A DNA stretch of 64,000 bases from Flavonifractor sp. An100 (GTDB taxonomy: Bacteria; Bacillota; Clostridia; Oscillospirales; Oscillospiraceae), in the NCBI RefSeq assembly GCF_002161175.1, contig NZ_NFMA01000005.1:62001-126000 (forward strand), written 5' to 3'. The position numbers and the translations under genes are program-made. Shown here piece by piece: positions 8,775-17,935 of the stretch (the first letter of the stretch is position 1; each line of letters opens with the position of its first letter). Below the pieces are notes generated by a model. The model had not been told where the DNA came from. It saw only the letters and a list, made by a program, of their open reading frames with translations, and did no database searches.

Positions 8775-8803
8775 ATTATAACAGACGAATGAAAAAAAAG
8801 GAA
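8775..8803 (-). promoter_or_regulatory. Candidate promoter of the Mrp/Mbh-like operon
   Basis: On the minus strand a perfect -10 TATAAT (8780-8775) lies about 80 bp before the mrpE start, with a weak -35 (TTCCTT, 8803-8798) at 17-bp spacing. The leader can form a short CCTG/CAGG hairpin. The rest of 8699-8870 holds no coding frame I can support. Confidence 0.55.
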
Positions 8804-8878
8804 GATATTTTCCTGCTTAATCCAAAATACATAATGGTATGAGCCTAGTGTCAGATTCAGTTTTGTTGGTATAACAAC

Positions 8879-8907
8879 GGGGTTGCTGATCTTCGATCAG
8901 TAACCCT
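8879..8907 (-). terminator. Hairpin terminator after recN
   Basis: A 12-bp stem (GGGTTGCTGATC against GATCAGTAACCC, one G-T pair) with a 3-nt loop lies just past the recN stop. The sequence after it on the minus strand is only moderately T-rich (CGTTGTTAT), so termination may be partial. Confidence 0.65.
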
Positions 8908-8913
8908 GTTTCC

Positions 8914-10611
8914 TCAAATAGACTTCCCCGTGTGGAGCCGGTACTCTTCTGCTTTGTATAGCAAGTCCTCGGCACTTTGGCGAAGCGCCTGTGTCACCAG
9001 GTCACCGCCCATTAGGCGGGCCAGTTCATCCACACGGCCTTCCCGTTCCAGCCGTTCCACCCGCGTATAGGTTCGTCCCTGCTTTTCCCCTTTTTCCACG
9101 GAAAAATGGGCGTCTGCCATGGCGGCGATTTGAGGCAGATGAGTGACACAGAGTACCTGCTTATGGCAGGCCACGTTTGCCATTTTTTCTGCCACCTTTT
9201 GAGCCGCCCGACCAGAAACTCCAGTGTCGACCTCGTCAAAGACCAGGCTTCCGATGCCGTCGTCCTCAGCCAGAACATTTTTCAGCGCCAGCATAATACG
9301 AGCCAATTCACCACCGGAAGCAACCTTTTGTATTGGTTTTAGGGCCTCTCCCACGTTAGCCGACATGAGAAATTGTATTTGGTCCATTCCAGTGGTGTCC
9401 ATGCCTCCCTCCCCTTGGCTAGGAGAAAATTCGGTTTCAAATCGAACCTTTGGCATATCCAATTGCTTCAATTCCTCTTGTACCCGTGCCTGCAAAGCGT
9501 CAGCCGCCTGTTTTCGGGCTCCTGACAGAGCTTTTCCACAGGTCAGAGCTTTGGCTTTGGCCTTTTCCAACTCTGTTGTCAAACGAGCAATGGTGTCATC
9601 CGCATATTGAATTTGGTCCAACTCTTGGCGACAATGCTCTAGGTAGGCCAGCATCTCCTCTACGGTGGACCCATATTTCTTTTTCAGGCGATAAATGACA
9701 TCCAAACGACTTTCTAACTGATCTAGTTCTTCTGGAGAAAAATCCAGTTCACGAGTTAAATCATATAACTGTTCCGCAGCCTCATCAGCCGCTGCACGAA
9801 GGGCAGTTAGCTGGGAAGCCAATTCCTCCACCTGAGGGCTGAAGCGGGAAATTTCTCGCAGATCTCCCTCCGCATCTGCAATCAAATCGCAGGCACCCTG
9901 CCTATCTTCATTTCCCGATAGAGCAAAGCTGGCCGATTGCAAGCCGTCCATCAGCTTTCCGGCGCCTCGGAGTAGCTTTTTCCGGGTGTCGAGTTCCTCG
10001 TCCTCCCCCGGCTTCAACTCAGCCCGCTCCAATTCTCGAATCTGGTAGTTCAGTGTATCCACCCGGCGGGAGCGTTCCGCTTCGTCCATTTCAAGAGAGG
10101 CAATCTTCCGTTTGATCCCGCTGAACTCCTGGTAGGCCTGTTGGTAGTTTGTCATCAAAGCGGCTGTTTTTCCAAAGCTGTCTAAATAGCTTAAATGGCA
10201 GGCCGGGTCCAATAACTGCTGTCCGTCATGCTGTCCGTGTATATCCAGCAAACAGCGGCCCAGCTCCCGCAACTGTGCTACAGTGAGAGGACGGCCATCC
10301 AAGCGACAGACATTTCTCCCATCGCCCTGGATTTCTCGCTGGAGCAGAAGCTCTTCTCCTTGAGGAAAGCCATTTTGCTCCATCCATGGTATGGGAGCAA
10401 GATCCGTAAACACGGCGGTAACCAACGCTGATTTTGCTCCGGTTCGAATCAGCTCCCGGCTGGTCCGTTGTCCCAAGACCGCGCTGATGGAATCGATCAC
10501 GATGGATTTTCCTGCACCCGTCTCACCGGTTAAAACGTTGAAGCCAGGGGCGAAGGAAATGTCCGCCGATTCAATAATGGCAATATTCTCAATATGGAGC
10601 AATGAGAGCAT
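8914..10611 (-). CDS. recN: DNA repair ATPase RecN
   Basis: The product is 565 aa, an SMC-like ATPase for double-strand break repair. The N-terminal Walker A GETGAGKS lies at residues 29-36. Long helical arms (about 150-370) are rich in Glu, Lys and Leu, and the C-terminal half has the signature KVASGGELARIMLAL and the Walker B SLVFDEVDTGVSG. It is last in a long minus-strand cluster, 40 bp after argR, and is followed by a hairpin. The argR-recN pairing is typical of Firmicutes. The length is normal for the family. Confidence 0.96.
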   Translation of the reverse strand: MLSLLHIENIAIIESADISFAPGFNVLTGETGAGKSIVIDSISAVLGQRTSRELIRTGAKSALVTAVFTDLAPIPWMEQNGFPQGEELLLQREIQGDGRNVCRLDGRPLTVAQLRELGRCLLDIHGQHDGQQLLDPACHLSYLDSFGKTAALMTNYQQAYQEFSGIKRKIASLEMDEAERSRRVDTLNYQIRELERAELKPGEDEELDTRKKLLRGAGKLMDGLQSASFALSGNEDRQGACDLIADAEGDLREISRFSPQVEELASQLTALRAAADEAAEQLYDLTRELDFSPEELDQLESRLDVIYRLKKKYGSTVEEMLAYLEHCRQELDQIQYADDTIARLTTELEKAKAKALTCGKALSGARKQAADALQARVQEELKQLDMPKVRFETEFSPSQGEGGMDTTGMDQIQFLMSANVGEALKPIQKVASGGELARIMLALKNVLAEDDGIGSLVFDEVDTGVSGRAAQKVAEKMANVACHKQVLCVTHLPQIAAMADAHFSVEKGEKQGRTYTRVERLEREGRVDELARLMGGDLVTQALRQSAEDLLYKAEEYRLHTGKSI

Positions 10612-10651
10612 GTGCTTGTCCTCTCCTTCCCAGGAATGGAAACGATGAGTA

Positions 10652-11104
10652 TTACTTTAAAAGTTTATGGACTTCTCCGCTGAACTGTTGGGCAGAGGCA
10701 TTATCACGCATAATAAGAATCCCAGTGTCATCTCCCGCCAAACTGCCAACCATACCTGGAATATCCATGCTATCCAGAGCAGAGCACGCCGCTGAGGCCA
10801 GCCCTGGCATGGTTCTGACTACCACGATGTTTTGAGCTACATCCACCGATACAACGCCCTCTTTAAAGATATTTCGCAAACGGATATCTGTACCAGCAGA
10901 GGTTCGGCGGTCTGACTGGGTATAACGGTACGTACCCTGTCCGGTCAGTTCCTTAACCAAACGAAGTTCCTTGATATCCCGGGAAATGGTAGCCTGGGTA
11001 GCCGAAAAGCCACGCTCCTTCAGCTCTGCCAGCAGTTGCTCCTGGGTTTCCACCTCTACAGCTTGAATAATGCTTAGAATTTCAGACTGTCTGGCATTTT
11101 TCAT
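10652..11104 (-). CDS. argR: Arginine repressor ArgR/AhrC
   Basis: The product is 150 aa. The N-terminal winged-helix domain has the family motif FSATQATISRDIKELRLVK, and the C-terminal hexamerisation and arginine-binding domain has GMVGSLAGDDTGILIM with the Asp-Asp pair that contacts arginine. It represses arginine biosynthesis and activates catabolism in Firmicutes. Its start overlaps the nadK stop by 4 bp. No arginine genes are in the window; the location reflects the conserved recN cluster. Confidence 0.95.
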   Translation of the reverse strand: MKNARQSEILSIIQAVEVETQEQLLAELKERGFSATQATISRDIKELRLVKELTGQGTYRYTQSDRRTSAGTDIRLRNIFKEGVVSVDVAQNIVVVRTMPGLASAACSALDSMDIPGMVGSLAGDDTGILIMRDNASAQQFSGEVHKLLK

Positions 11105-11973
11105 GGGGTAAAACCTCCTAACTTCTGGTTAATTACCTGATAAAAGCTCCGATTTCCCAGGAGCACCAGCTTGGTTGCGTGGGAGGAACGTGTAATCTCC
11201 ACTCGGTCCCCTCCGGACAGACGAGAGGTTTTTCCCCCATCTACCGACAAATATAAGTGCTTGCGGTTGCCCTTGGGCAGGCGGACGGTAACTAGGCGTT
11301 CGGAGGATAGAACCATGGGACGTGCTGCCAAACGGTGGGCGCACACGGGGGTTACCAGGATGCAGCGGGAAGAGGGTTCTACAATAGGGCCACCAGCCGA
11401 CATGGAATAAGCGGTAGAGCCGGTAGGAGTTGCCACAATTACTCCGTCCCCTGTGACGGCAGTCACCGGGACTTGGTCAGCCAGCACCTCCATTTCCGCT
11501 ACCCGGGCCACGGACCCCTTGGAAATAACTGCATCATTGAGCGCTAAGTCCTCACTGACTAGGCGCTCGCCCCGAAATACCCGGACATCCAGCATCATGC
11601 GTTCTTCCACCGAATATTGTCCCTGAGCTACAGGGGCCAGCAAAGACAGTTCTCCACGTTCCAGCTCTGCCATGAAGCCCACACTCCCCATGTTCACCCC
11701 TAAAATAGGTACTCCATGAAGGGTGGCATCCCGGGCGGCATGGAGAATTGTGCCGTCTCCGCCAAAACAGATCAGTAAATCTGATTTCGGTAACTCCTCG
11801 TCCAGAGATGACAAAGTCAGGCGCCGTGGAAAATCCACTCGCTCCCCTTTTTTAGGGGTGAACGGAAGGCAAAATACAGTTTCAGCACCAGCTTGCTCCA
11901 AAATGCGTTGCGCCTCCTGGGCGGCCTTCATCCCTCGATCGCGATAAGGGTTGGAACTGAGAATGATCTTCAT
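11101..11973 (-). CDS. nadK: NAD kinase
   Basis: The product is 290 aa and phosphorylates NAD to NADP. The ATP-binding motif CFGGDGTILHAARD is near residue 60, and TPTGSTAYSMSAGGPIV lies in the C-terminal half. The start at 11973 (MKIILSSNPYRD) has GGGGAGG 5 bp upstream and overlaps the tlyA stop by 4 bp, so the upstream in-frame start at 11991 is unlikely. It lies between tlyA and argR, a common place for nadK in Clostridia. Confidence 0.95.
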   Translation of the reverse strand: MKIILSSNPYRDRGMKAAQEAQRILEQAGAETVFCLPFTPKKGERVDFPRRLTLSSLDEELPKSDLLICFGGDGTILHAARDATLHGVPILGVNMGSVGFMAELERGELSLLAPVAQGQYSVEERMMLDVRVFRGERLVSEDLALNDAVISKGSVARVAEMEVLADQVPVTAVTGDGVIVATPTGSTAYSMSAGGPIVEPSSRCILVTPVCAHRLAARPMVLSSERLVTVRLPKGNRKHLYLSVDGGKTSRLSGGDRVEITRSSHATKLVLLGNRSFYQVINQKLGGFTP

Positions 11974-12779
11974 GTGTCCTCCCCTTTCCAAACACTATGG
12001 GATTCCTCAACCAACTGAGCCAAGTTTCCTTGGAAGGACTCGCCCTTTTCCACGGAGAGATAACCCAGGTATTCGATGTTTCCCTCCGGACCTTTGATGG
12101 GTGAAAATGTAATATCCTTTACCGTAAATCCTGCTTGGGTCGCATGGTCCAAGAAATGCTCCAAGACCTCCAAATGGACCATAGGGTCTCGAACGACTCC
12201 TTTTTTCCCAACTTTTTCTTTTCCGGCTTCAAATTGGGGCTTTACCAAACAGACTCCCTGCCCCTTCTCTTTCATCAACGGACGCAGGGCAGGCAAAATC
12301 AGATTGAGGGAAATAAATGAGACATCGACGGAAAAAAAGTCCAGCGGTACTGGAATTTGCTCTGCTGTTAAGTAGCGGGCGTTGGTACGCTCCATACACA
12401 CTACCTTGGGATGGGTTCGAAGACGCCAGTCCAACTGGTTGTATCCCACATCCACCGCATACACCTTTTTCGCCCCATTTTGTAGCATACAATCGGTGAA
12501 TCCTCCCGTAGAGGCACCAATATCTGCACAAATGGTATCTTGTAGGTGTATGGGCCAGCAGGCCATTGCTTTTTCCAATTTCAGACCTCCGCGGCTGACG
12601 TAACGCAGAGTCTTGCCTCGAACCTCAATGTGAGCATCCTCGCCAACTGGTGCACCTGCCTTGTCAACCTTCTGTCCATTCACAAAGACCTGGCCGGCCA
12701 TGATGATGGCCTGGGCTTTTTGTCGGCTCTCCGCGAGTCCTTGTTCTGTCATCGCCACATCCAGGCGTTTTTTAGCCAT
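11970..12779 (-). CDS. tlyA: TlyA family rRNA (cytidine-2'-O)-methyltransferase
   Basis: The product is 269 aa. An N-terminal S4 RNA-binding domain (KKRLDVAMTEQGLAESRQKA, residues 2-60) is joined to a Rossmann methyltransferase with the SAM motif DIGASTGGFTDCML, and later KPQFEAGKEKVGKKGV. Characterised TlyA enzymes methylate 16S and/or 23S rRNA, and some homologues were called haemolysins. Its start overlaps the dxs stop by 8 bp. Conserved neighbours dxs and argR-recN support the call. Confidence 0.94.
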   Translation of the reverse strand: MAKKRLDVAMTEQGLAESRQKAQAIIMAGQVFVNGQKVDKAGAPVGEDAHIEVRGKTLRYVSRGGLKLEKAMACWPIHLQDTICADIGASTGGFTDCMLQNGAKKVYAVDVGYNQLDWRLRTHPKVVCMERTNARYLTAEQIPVPLDFFSVDVSFISLNLILPALRPLMKEKGQGVCLVKPQFEAGKEKVGKKGVVRDPMVHLEVLEHFLDHATQAGFTVKDITFSPIKGPEGNIEYLGYLSVEKGESFQGNLAQLVEESHSVWKGEDT

Positions 12780-14634
12780 GTCTCAGCACCTCCAAGGCTC
12801 TGTGTACGATCCCGTCTCCATCCAGGCCTAACTCTTTTTTTAAGCAGCTGAGCGCACCATGGGTCACAAACCGATTCCCACAGTTAATTAAAGTAATATT
12901 CGCAACTACGCTGGACTGAGCAAGAGCCGCGCTGAGCCTTTGGCCAACACTTCCCTCTGCCATGCAATCCTCTGCAACCAAAAGGTGCCCAGTCTTTTTT
13001 ACAGAGGATATAATTTCCTCTGTATGAAGGGGTGTAATGGTATTTAGCTTTATAACTTCAGCGTCTATCCCCTGCTCTTCCAAGACCTGTGCCGCAGCCA
13101 ATAAATCGTTGATCAGTACGCCATAGCCTACCAATGTAATGGAGTTACCCCAGCGCAAAACCGCGTTAGCTCCTTGGCTATTGTCTGAGCGGTACTCTCC
13201 TTCCCCCCCTCTGGGGTAGCGCACAGCCACCGGACCTGGGATGGTCAAGACAGCCCGTTCCAGCATAGATTCCAGTTCGGCGAAGCTGGCCGGAGCCAAC
13301 ACTGTAATGCCAGGAATACTGTCTAGATATGCTACATCAAATACTCCGTGGTGGGTTTCTCCATCCTCGCCAACCAGTCCGGCTCGGTCTACCCCAAAAA
13401 CTACATGGAGCTGATCAATGGCCACATCGTGGACTAACATGTCGTAAGAGCGCTGTAGAAAAGTGGAGTATACGGCAAACACCGGAATTGCACCTTGTTT
13501 TGCCATACCGGCCGCCATAGAGACGGCGCAGCCCTCTGCAATGCCGACATCATAACACCGCGCTGGATATGCCTGCCGGAATTGATCTAAACCGGTGCCG
13601 CTCATCATTGCCGCAGTAATGGCGCACACCCGAGAGTCCTTTCGTCCCAGACGGGTCAGTGTTTCTCCAAACACAGCCGAAAAGTTTTGGCTGGAAGGAT
13701 GGAGGGGGCGACCGGTTAGAGGATCAAAGGGAGAAACTCCATGGAATGCATCAGCGTTTTCCTCTGCCGGTAGATAGCCTTTTCCCTTTACAGTCTTCAC
13801 ATGTAGAAGTACCGGCTCATTGAGATCCTTGGCGTAACGCAGGATTCGTGTGAGCAGAGACAGGTCGTGTCCGTCAATGGGACCTAGATAGTTGAATCCC
13901 ATGTTTTCAAACATGCTGCAGGGCAGCAGGCTCTGTTTCAACGCCTGCTTGATGCGATGCGTTACGCCATATATCTTTCGCCCCAGCCAGGACGCATTCA
14001 TCACCTTTCGGTAATGCCGCTTAAAGGAGAGATATGGCGGTGCCAGGCGCTGTTTGGCCAAGTGATCGGCCACCGCACCTACATTGGGGGTAATAGACAT
14101 GCCATTGTCGTTGAGGATGACCAGCAGCTGCTGACCGCACTCGCCGGCATTGGAGAGGCCTTCGTAGGCAAGCCCGCCAGTCAGAGCTCCGTCGCCAATG
14201 AGAGCCAGGACCTTGTAATCCTCCTGCAACAGGGTACGGGCCCGGGCCATTCCCAGAGCTACTGACACAGAGTTGGAAGCGTGACCTGCGATAAATGCGT
14301 CGTGAACGCTCTCTCCCGGCTTTGGGAAGCCGGCAATCCCTCCATATTGCCGCAAGGTGGACATTTCCTCTTTGCGGCCAGTCAGGATTTTATGGGGGTA
14401 ACACTGATGGCCCACGTCAAAGACAAGACGGTCTCTCCGGGTATCAAAAACCCGATGAATAGCCACCGTTAATTCGACAGCCCCTAAATTGGAGGCCAGA
14501 TGTCCTCCTGTTTTGGATACGTCGGCAACAAGCTCCTGCCGCAGCTGAGCGCATAGCTCTACCCCCTCCCGGTCACTGAGATCGGCCAGCAGGGGACGGT
14601 ATTCCTTTTCTGCTTCCTGATTGCTCAAGATCAT
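12772..14634 (-). CDS. dxs: 1-deoxy-D-xylulose-5-phosphate synthase
   Basis: The product is about 620 aa and performs the first step of the MEP isoprenoid pathway. Thiamine-diphosphate motifs include GHASNSVSVALG and GDGALTGGLAYEGLSNAG, and the transketolase-like middle domain has GVDRAGLVGEDGETHHG. The start is either ATG 14634, with GGAGG only 2-3 bp before it, or TTG 14628 with better spacing. A longer frame reaching 14718 would overlap ispA and is rejected. It is 19 bp after ispA, so two MEP/isoprenoid enzymes are adjacent. Confidence 0.95.
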   Translation of the reverse strand: MILSNQEAEKEYRPLLADLSDREGVELCAQLRQELVADVSKTGGHLASNLGAVELTVAIHRVFDTRRDRLVFDVGHQCYPHKILTGRKEEMSTLRQYGGIAGFPKPGESVHDAFIAGHASNSVSVALGMARARTLLQEDYKVLALIGDGALTGGLAYEGLSNAGECGQQLLVILNDNGMSITPNVGAVADHLAKQRLAPPYLSFKRHYRKVMNASWLGRKIYGVTHRIKQALKQSLLPCSMFENMGFNYLGPIDGHDLSLLTRILRYAKDLNEPVLLHVKTVKGKGYLPAEENADAFHGVSPFDPLTGRPLHPSSQNFSAVFGETLTRLGRKDSRVCAITAAMMSGTGLDQFRQAYPARCYDVGIAEGCAVSMAAGMAKQGAIPVFAVYSTFLQRSYDMLVHDVAIDQLHVVFGVDRAGLVGEDGETHHGVFDVAYLDSIPGITVLAPASFAELESMLERAVLTIPGPVAVRYPRGGEGEYRSDNSQGANAVLRWGNSITLVGYGVLINDLLAAAQVLEEQGIDAEVIKLNTITPLHTEEIISSVKKTGHLLVAEDCMAEGSVGQRLSAALAQSSVVANITLINCGNRFVTHGALSCLKKELGLDGDGIVHRALEVLRHG

Positions 14635-14653
14635 TTCCTCCCACTGTGGGGAT

Positions 14654-15532
14654 TTAGTGTTTCCGTCTGGCCATCTGACCTGCCAGCCAAATATGAAACT
14701 CGGGATGGGCAAATCCATCCAAGGCGCTTACCGCCTGATGAGTCAAGGTTTCTATCAGAACCTCACAGCCCTCCAAGCCAATGGCTGTGACAAACGTGCT
14801 TTTCTCATTGGCGCGGTCTGAGCCAATGGTCTTTCCCAACTCCTGTTCTGAGCTGGTCACATCCAGCACATCATCCCGAACCTGGAAGGCCTGTCCCAAT
14901 GCCTGGGCGTAGGTGCGAACCTGCTCCCGCTGGTTTGAGGAGCTGCCCGCGGCGATACATCCCAATTCAGCCGCTGCACAAATTAAAGCGCCCGTCTTTA
15001 GGCTTTGGAGCAGCTCTAGTTCCGACCGCGTCAGGGCCCTCCCCTCACCGGCCATATCCAGAACCTGACCGCCCACCATTCCAGATGGACCAGCGGCAGC
15101 AGACAGGCACGACACCGCCTCTACAATCGCTTCTGGAGGCACAGAGGCTTGTGCCAGCAGCCCAAAGGCTGCGGTGAGCAGGCCGTCTCCCGCCAAAATG
15201 GCGGTTGCCTCGCCATAGACCTTGTGATTGGTGGGCCGACCCCGGCGCAGATCGTCATCATCCATGGCGGGCAGATCGTCATGAATAAGGGAATAGGTGT
15301 GAACCATTTCCACCGCACAGGCAAAGGGAAGCGCCTTTTGCGGGTCCCCTCCACACATCCGACAGGTTTCCAGCGTCAGCACTGGACGTAACCGCTTTCC
15401 TCCGGCCAGCAGGGAATACTCCATCGCCTCCTGGAGGTCGGCATATCGCGGGGCCTTTTGAAAGAGGGAAGATAAATAGTCCTCAATCTCAATCCGGTCC
15501 TGGGCAAAACGTGCGGAATAGTCCACTTCCAT
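14654..15532 (-). CDS. ispA: Farnesyl (geranyl) diphosphate synthase
   Basis: The product is 292 aa. It is a trans-prenyltransferase with both aspartate-rich motifs, DDLPAMDDDDLRRGRPTNH (first) and FQVRDDVLDVTS (second), which bind Mg2+ and the allylic diphosphate, plus LLAGGKRLRPVL near the N-terminus. The start at 15532 (MEVDYSARF) follows the xseB stop by 1 bp with an AGGAG sequence upstream; the frame extends to 15577 but inside xseB. It supplies C15/C20 precursors for undecaprenyl and quinone chains. Confidence 0.95.
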   Translation of the reverse strand: MEVDYSARFAQDRIEIEDYLSSLFQKAPRYADLQEAMEYSLLAGGKRLRPVLTLETCRMCGGDPQKALPFACAVEMVHTYSLIHDDLPAMDDDDLRRGRPTNHKVYGEATAILAGDGLLTAAFGLLAQASVPPEAIVEAVSCLSAAAGPSGMVGGQVLDMAGEGRALTRSELELLQSLKTGALICAAAELGCIAAGSSSNQREQVRTYAQALGQAFQVRDDVLDVTSSEQELGKTIGSDRANEKSTFVTAIGLEGCEVLIETLTHQAVSALDGFAHPEFHIWLAGQMARRKH

Positions 15533-15533
15533 A

Positions 15534-15773
15534 TCAATCCTTCTCCTCTTGAAATGGCCGCTCTTCCGGCTGGCCATTTTCTCCTGCCGTGAGCAGCGTC
15601 ACCTTTTGCTCCGCCTCATCCAACTGCTTGGTACATTCACGTAGTAGCTTAGCACCCTCTTCAAACAGCGCCATGGCTTGCTCCAAAGGGGCATCTCCCC
15701 GTTCCAGCAGGGAGACGATCTCCTCCAAACGTGCCATAGAATCTTCAAAATTCAGCTTCTTTTTTGTCGCCAT
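15534..15773 (-). CDS. xseB: Exodeoxyribonuclease VII small subunit
   Basis: The product is 79 aa with the family pattern LNFEDSMARLEEIVSLLERG followed by PLEQAMALFEEGAKLLRECT, a helical hairpin that binds the large subunit. It lies 28 bp after xseA. The C-terminal tail (ENGQPEERPFQEEKD) is acidic and poorly conserved. Exo VII degrades single-stranded DNA to oligonucleotides. Confidence 0.95.
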   Translation of the reverse strand: MATKKKLNFEDSMARLEEIVSLLERGDAPLEQAMALFEEGAKLLRECTKQLDEAEQKVTLLTAGENGQPEERPFQEEKD

Positions 15774-15801
15774 AGGTGTTCCTCACTTCTGCCACAGTTT
15801 T

Positions 15802-16998
15802 TTATTCAAACCGACACGCAGCCTCACCATCGGATAGGCGGAGCGTAAATGGTTCGCCCGGCTGTGTCGTCTGAACGGAGGTGATAATCCCTCCGTCCGG
15901 ACGCTGGGCGATGGAATAGCCGCGGCCTAAAACCTTCAGCGGGCTCATGGCATCCAGGGCAGCGGCTAAGCGGCCCAACCGCTCTTTTTGTGCAGACACG
16001 CTTCGGTCAAGGCCGTGGGCCAATCGAGTTTCCTGGTAGTCCAGCAGCATCCGCTTGTCCCTGAAATAGGAGGAAGGATCGGTTAAAGAACGGCTTTTAG
16101 ACAGCCGCTGGACCACCTGGCGGTAACGGAGCAAATGATGAGAAATCCCTTGCCCTAGCCGCTTTTCCTCATTAGAGAGCAGCGAATATAGCTTTCTTTG
16201 GTCCGGGACAGCCAATTCCGCGGCGTTAGAGGGAGTTGCCGCCCGTAAATCTGCCACAAAATCCGCAATGGTTACATCCGGCTCATGTCCCACGGCAGAG
16301 ATAATGGGAATTTCCGATTGGGAGATGGCTCTTGCTACGATCTCCTCATTAAAGGCCCACAGGTCTTCCATGGAGCCGCCTCCACGGCCGGTGATGAGCA
16401 GATCCGCTACGTGCTTCCAATTGGCCCACTGGATAGCAGCGGCGATTTCTTCTGCCGCTCCTTCCCCCTGAACACGGACAGGAAGCACCTTAATTTGAGC
16501 CATCGGCCACCGGGCCCCTAAAATCCGGATCATGTCCCGAACAGCCGCCCCCGCAGGGGAGGTAATCAAGCCAATTGTATTGGGAAAGGGCGGAATGGGG
16601 CGCTTACGACTCTGGTCAAACAGCCCTTCCCGCAGCAGCTTTTTCTTGAGCTGCTCGAAGGCCACATGGAGATCTCCCGCCCCCTCTGGAGTCAATCTAG
16701 CGCAGTAAAGCTGATATTGGCCGTCCCGGGGGAATACGGTTACCCGACCGGCTGCGATCACCTGCATGCCGTTTTGAGGACGGAACCGCAGCGAGGCTGC
16801 ATCCCCACGGAACATCACACACCGCAGGGCCCCCTCCCCGTCCTTCAGGGTAAAGTAATGGTGTCCAGATGGGTAGAGCTTATAATTGGTAATCTCTCCC
16901 CGCACCAAAAGGCCGGAGAGCAGCCGGTCCCGGTCCATAAAGGTTTTGATATACTGTCCCACCTGTGTGGGGGTAAGGATGGAGGCATCTTCTCTCAC
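15802..16998 (-). CDS. xseA: Exodeoxyribonuclease VII large subunit
   Basis: The product is 398 aa if GTG at 16998 is the start (VREDASILTPTQVGQYIK). This GTG overlaps the TGA stop of the upstream Kae1-like gene (TTGTGA), implying translational coupling; no ATG start is available without running deep into that gene. The OB-fold is near residues 20-100 (VRGEITNYKLYPSGHHYFTL). The catalytic domain has GLITSPAGAAVRDM, ITGRGGGSMEDLWAFN and AVGHEPDVTIADFVADLRA. The length is slightly short but normal for Clostridia. Confidence 0.94.
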   Translation of the reverse strand: MREDASILTPTQVGQYIKTFMDRDRLLSGLLVRGEITNYKLYPSGHHYFTLKDGEGALRCVMFRGDAASLRFRPQNGMQVIAAGRVTVFPRDGQYQLYCARLTPEGAGDLHVAFEQLKKKLLREGLFDQSRKRPIPPFPNTIGLITSPAGAAVRDMIRILGARWPMAQIKVLPVRVQGEGAAEEIAAAIQWANWKHVADLLITGRGGGSMEDLWAFNEEIVARAISQSEIPIISAVGHEPDVTIADFVADLRAATPSNAAELAVPDQRKLYSLLSNEEKRLGQGISHHLLRYRQVVQRLSKSRSLTDPSSYFRDKRMLLDYQETRLAHGLDRSVSAQKERLGRLAAALDAMSPLKVLGRGYSIAQRPDGGIITSVQTTQPGEPFTLRLSDGEAACRFE

Positions 16999-17933
16999 AA
17001 TACGGTTCCTTCCTGCCAGGCGCGCCAAGTCAAGATGGCGGTCCCCATCGCATTGTCTGTAGAATATTGCGGCTTGGCAAACAATGCACCGCACTCCTGT
17101 TCCATGACCTGCCGCAGCCGACGATTGGACGCCACACCCCCGGAGCACAGCACGGGAAGACCGGGCCATTGCTCCTGGGCCTTTCGGGTGGCACGAAGCA
17201 CGACAGATGCGATAGTATCCAACACAAAGCCGGCCACTTCCCGGCTGGGACAGCCGGAAGTGACCAGCTGGCGCACTTTATTTTCCATGCCGGACAGAGA
17301 GAAGGTCAGTTTATTCAGCTTAACCGGATATCCTTGATTTTCTGACATCTCCCCGGCCAATTCATCCAGCGCCTTACCTGCCGGAAAGGAAAGCCCCAGC
17401 AAAACCCCTGCCCGGTCAATGAGCTGTCCGGCAGAAATATCGCTGGTTCCTCCTATGATCTCTGCCTGCACCCGCACACCATCCGGCTCCACCTTCAGCA
17501 GTTCTGTGGTCCCACCGGACAGGTGCCAGGCTAAAAAGGGCTTGTCCAACAGCTCCAGTTTACCAGCGGACCAGGCAGCAGCGGCCAAATGGCCCTGTTG
17601 GTGCGAGTGCTCAAAAAATGGAACGTACAGTGTTTGGGCCAAGCAGCGTCCCTGGGATGCTCCTGCTAAAAAGCATGGCATGTAGGAGCCCTCCACCGCC
17701 CTGGGGCGGGTGCTAGCTCCTACGGCCTGGACCTGGGAGAGGTCGGCCGCATCCGCCAATGCGGAAAATAACTCCGGCAAACGCTTTACATGCTGGAACA
17801 ACGCATCACTCTGCCTCAGACCCAGCTCACCTGGCCGCACTTGTAGCAGTCGGCTTACATTTTGTCCGGAACAGCCGTCGAACACTGCCACAGAAGTGGT
17901 GTAATTGCTGGTATCCAGCCCTAGGACAGACAT
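16995..17933 (-). CDS. Kae1/TsaD-like domain protein (divergent TsaD paralogue)
   Basis: The product is 312 aa of the ASKHA/Kae1 fold. Visible family landmarks are LGLDTSNYTTSVAVF at the N-terminus, the metal-ligand pattern H-x3-H in HSHQQGH, the nucleotide loop HLSGGTTELL, SFSLSGMENKVRQL, CSGGVASNRRLRQVM and YSTDNAMGTAIL. True TsaD makes t6A on tRNA with TsaB/TsaE and usually reads HHMEGH and GRTRDDAAGEA; here these are altered (GGTSDISAGQLID) and the protein is about 25 residues shorter. No tsaB or tsaE is nearby. It sits between nusB and xseA, where folD is found in Bacillus. Its activity is unknown to me. Confidence 0.85.
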   Translation of the reverse strand: MSVLGLDTSNYTTSVAVFDGCSGQNVSRLLQVRPGELGLRQSDALFQHVKRLPELFSALADAADLSQVQAVGASTRPRAVEGSYMPCFLAGASQGRCLAQTLYVPFFEHSHQQGHLAAAAWSAGKLELLDKPFLAWHLSGGTTELLKVEPDGVRVQAEIIGGTSDISAGQLIDRAGVLLGLSFPAGKALDELAGEMSENQGYPVKLNKLTFSLSGMENKVRQLVTSGCPSREVAGFVLDTIASVVLRATRKAQEQWPGLPVLCSGGVASNRRLRQVMEQECGALFAKPQYSTDNAMGTAILTWRAWQEGTVL

Positions 17934-17935
17934 GG

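Noticed and set aside
16999-17169. 57-codon upstream extension of xseA
   Set aside because: It would run inside the Kae1-like gene; exonuclease VII homologues begin near the LTPTQVGQYIK segment, and GTG 16998 overlaps the upstream stop.
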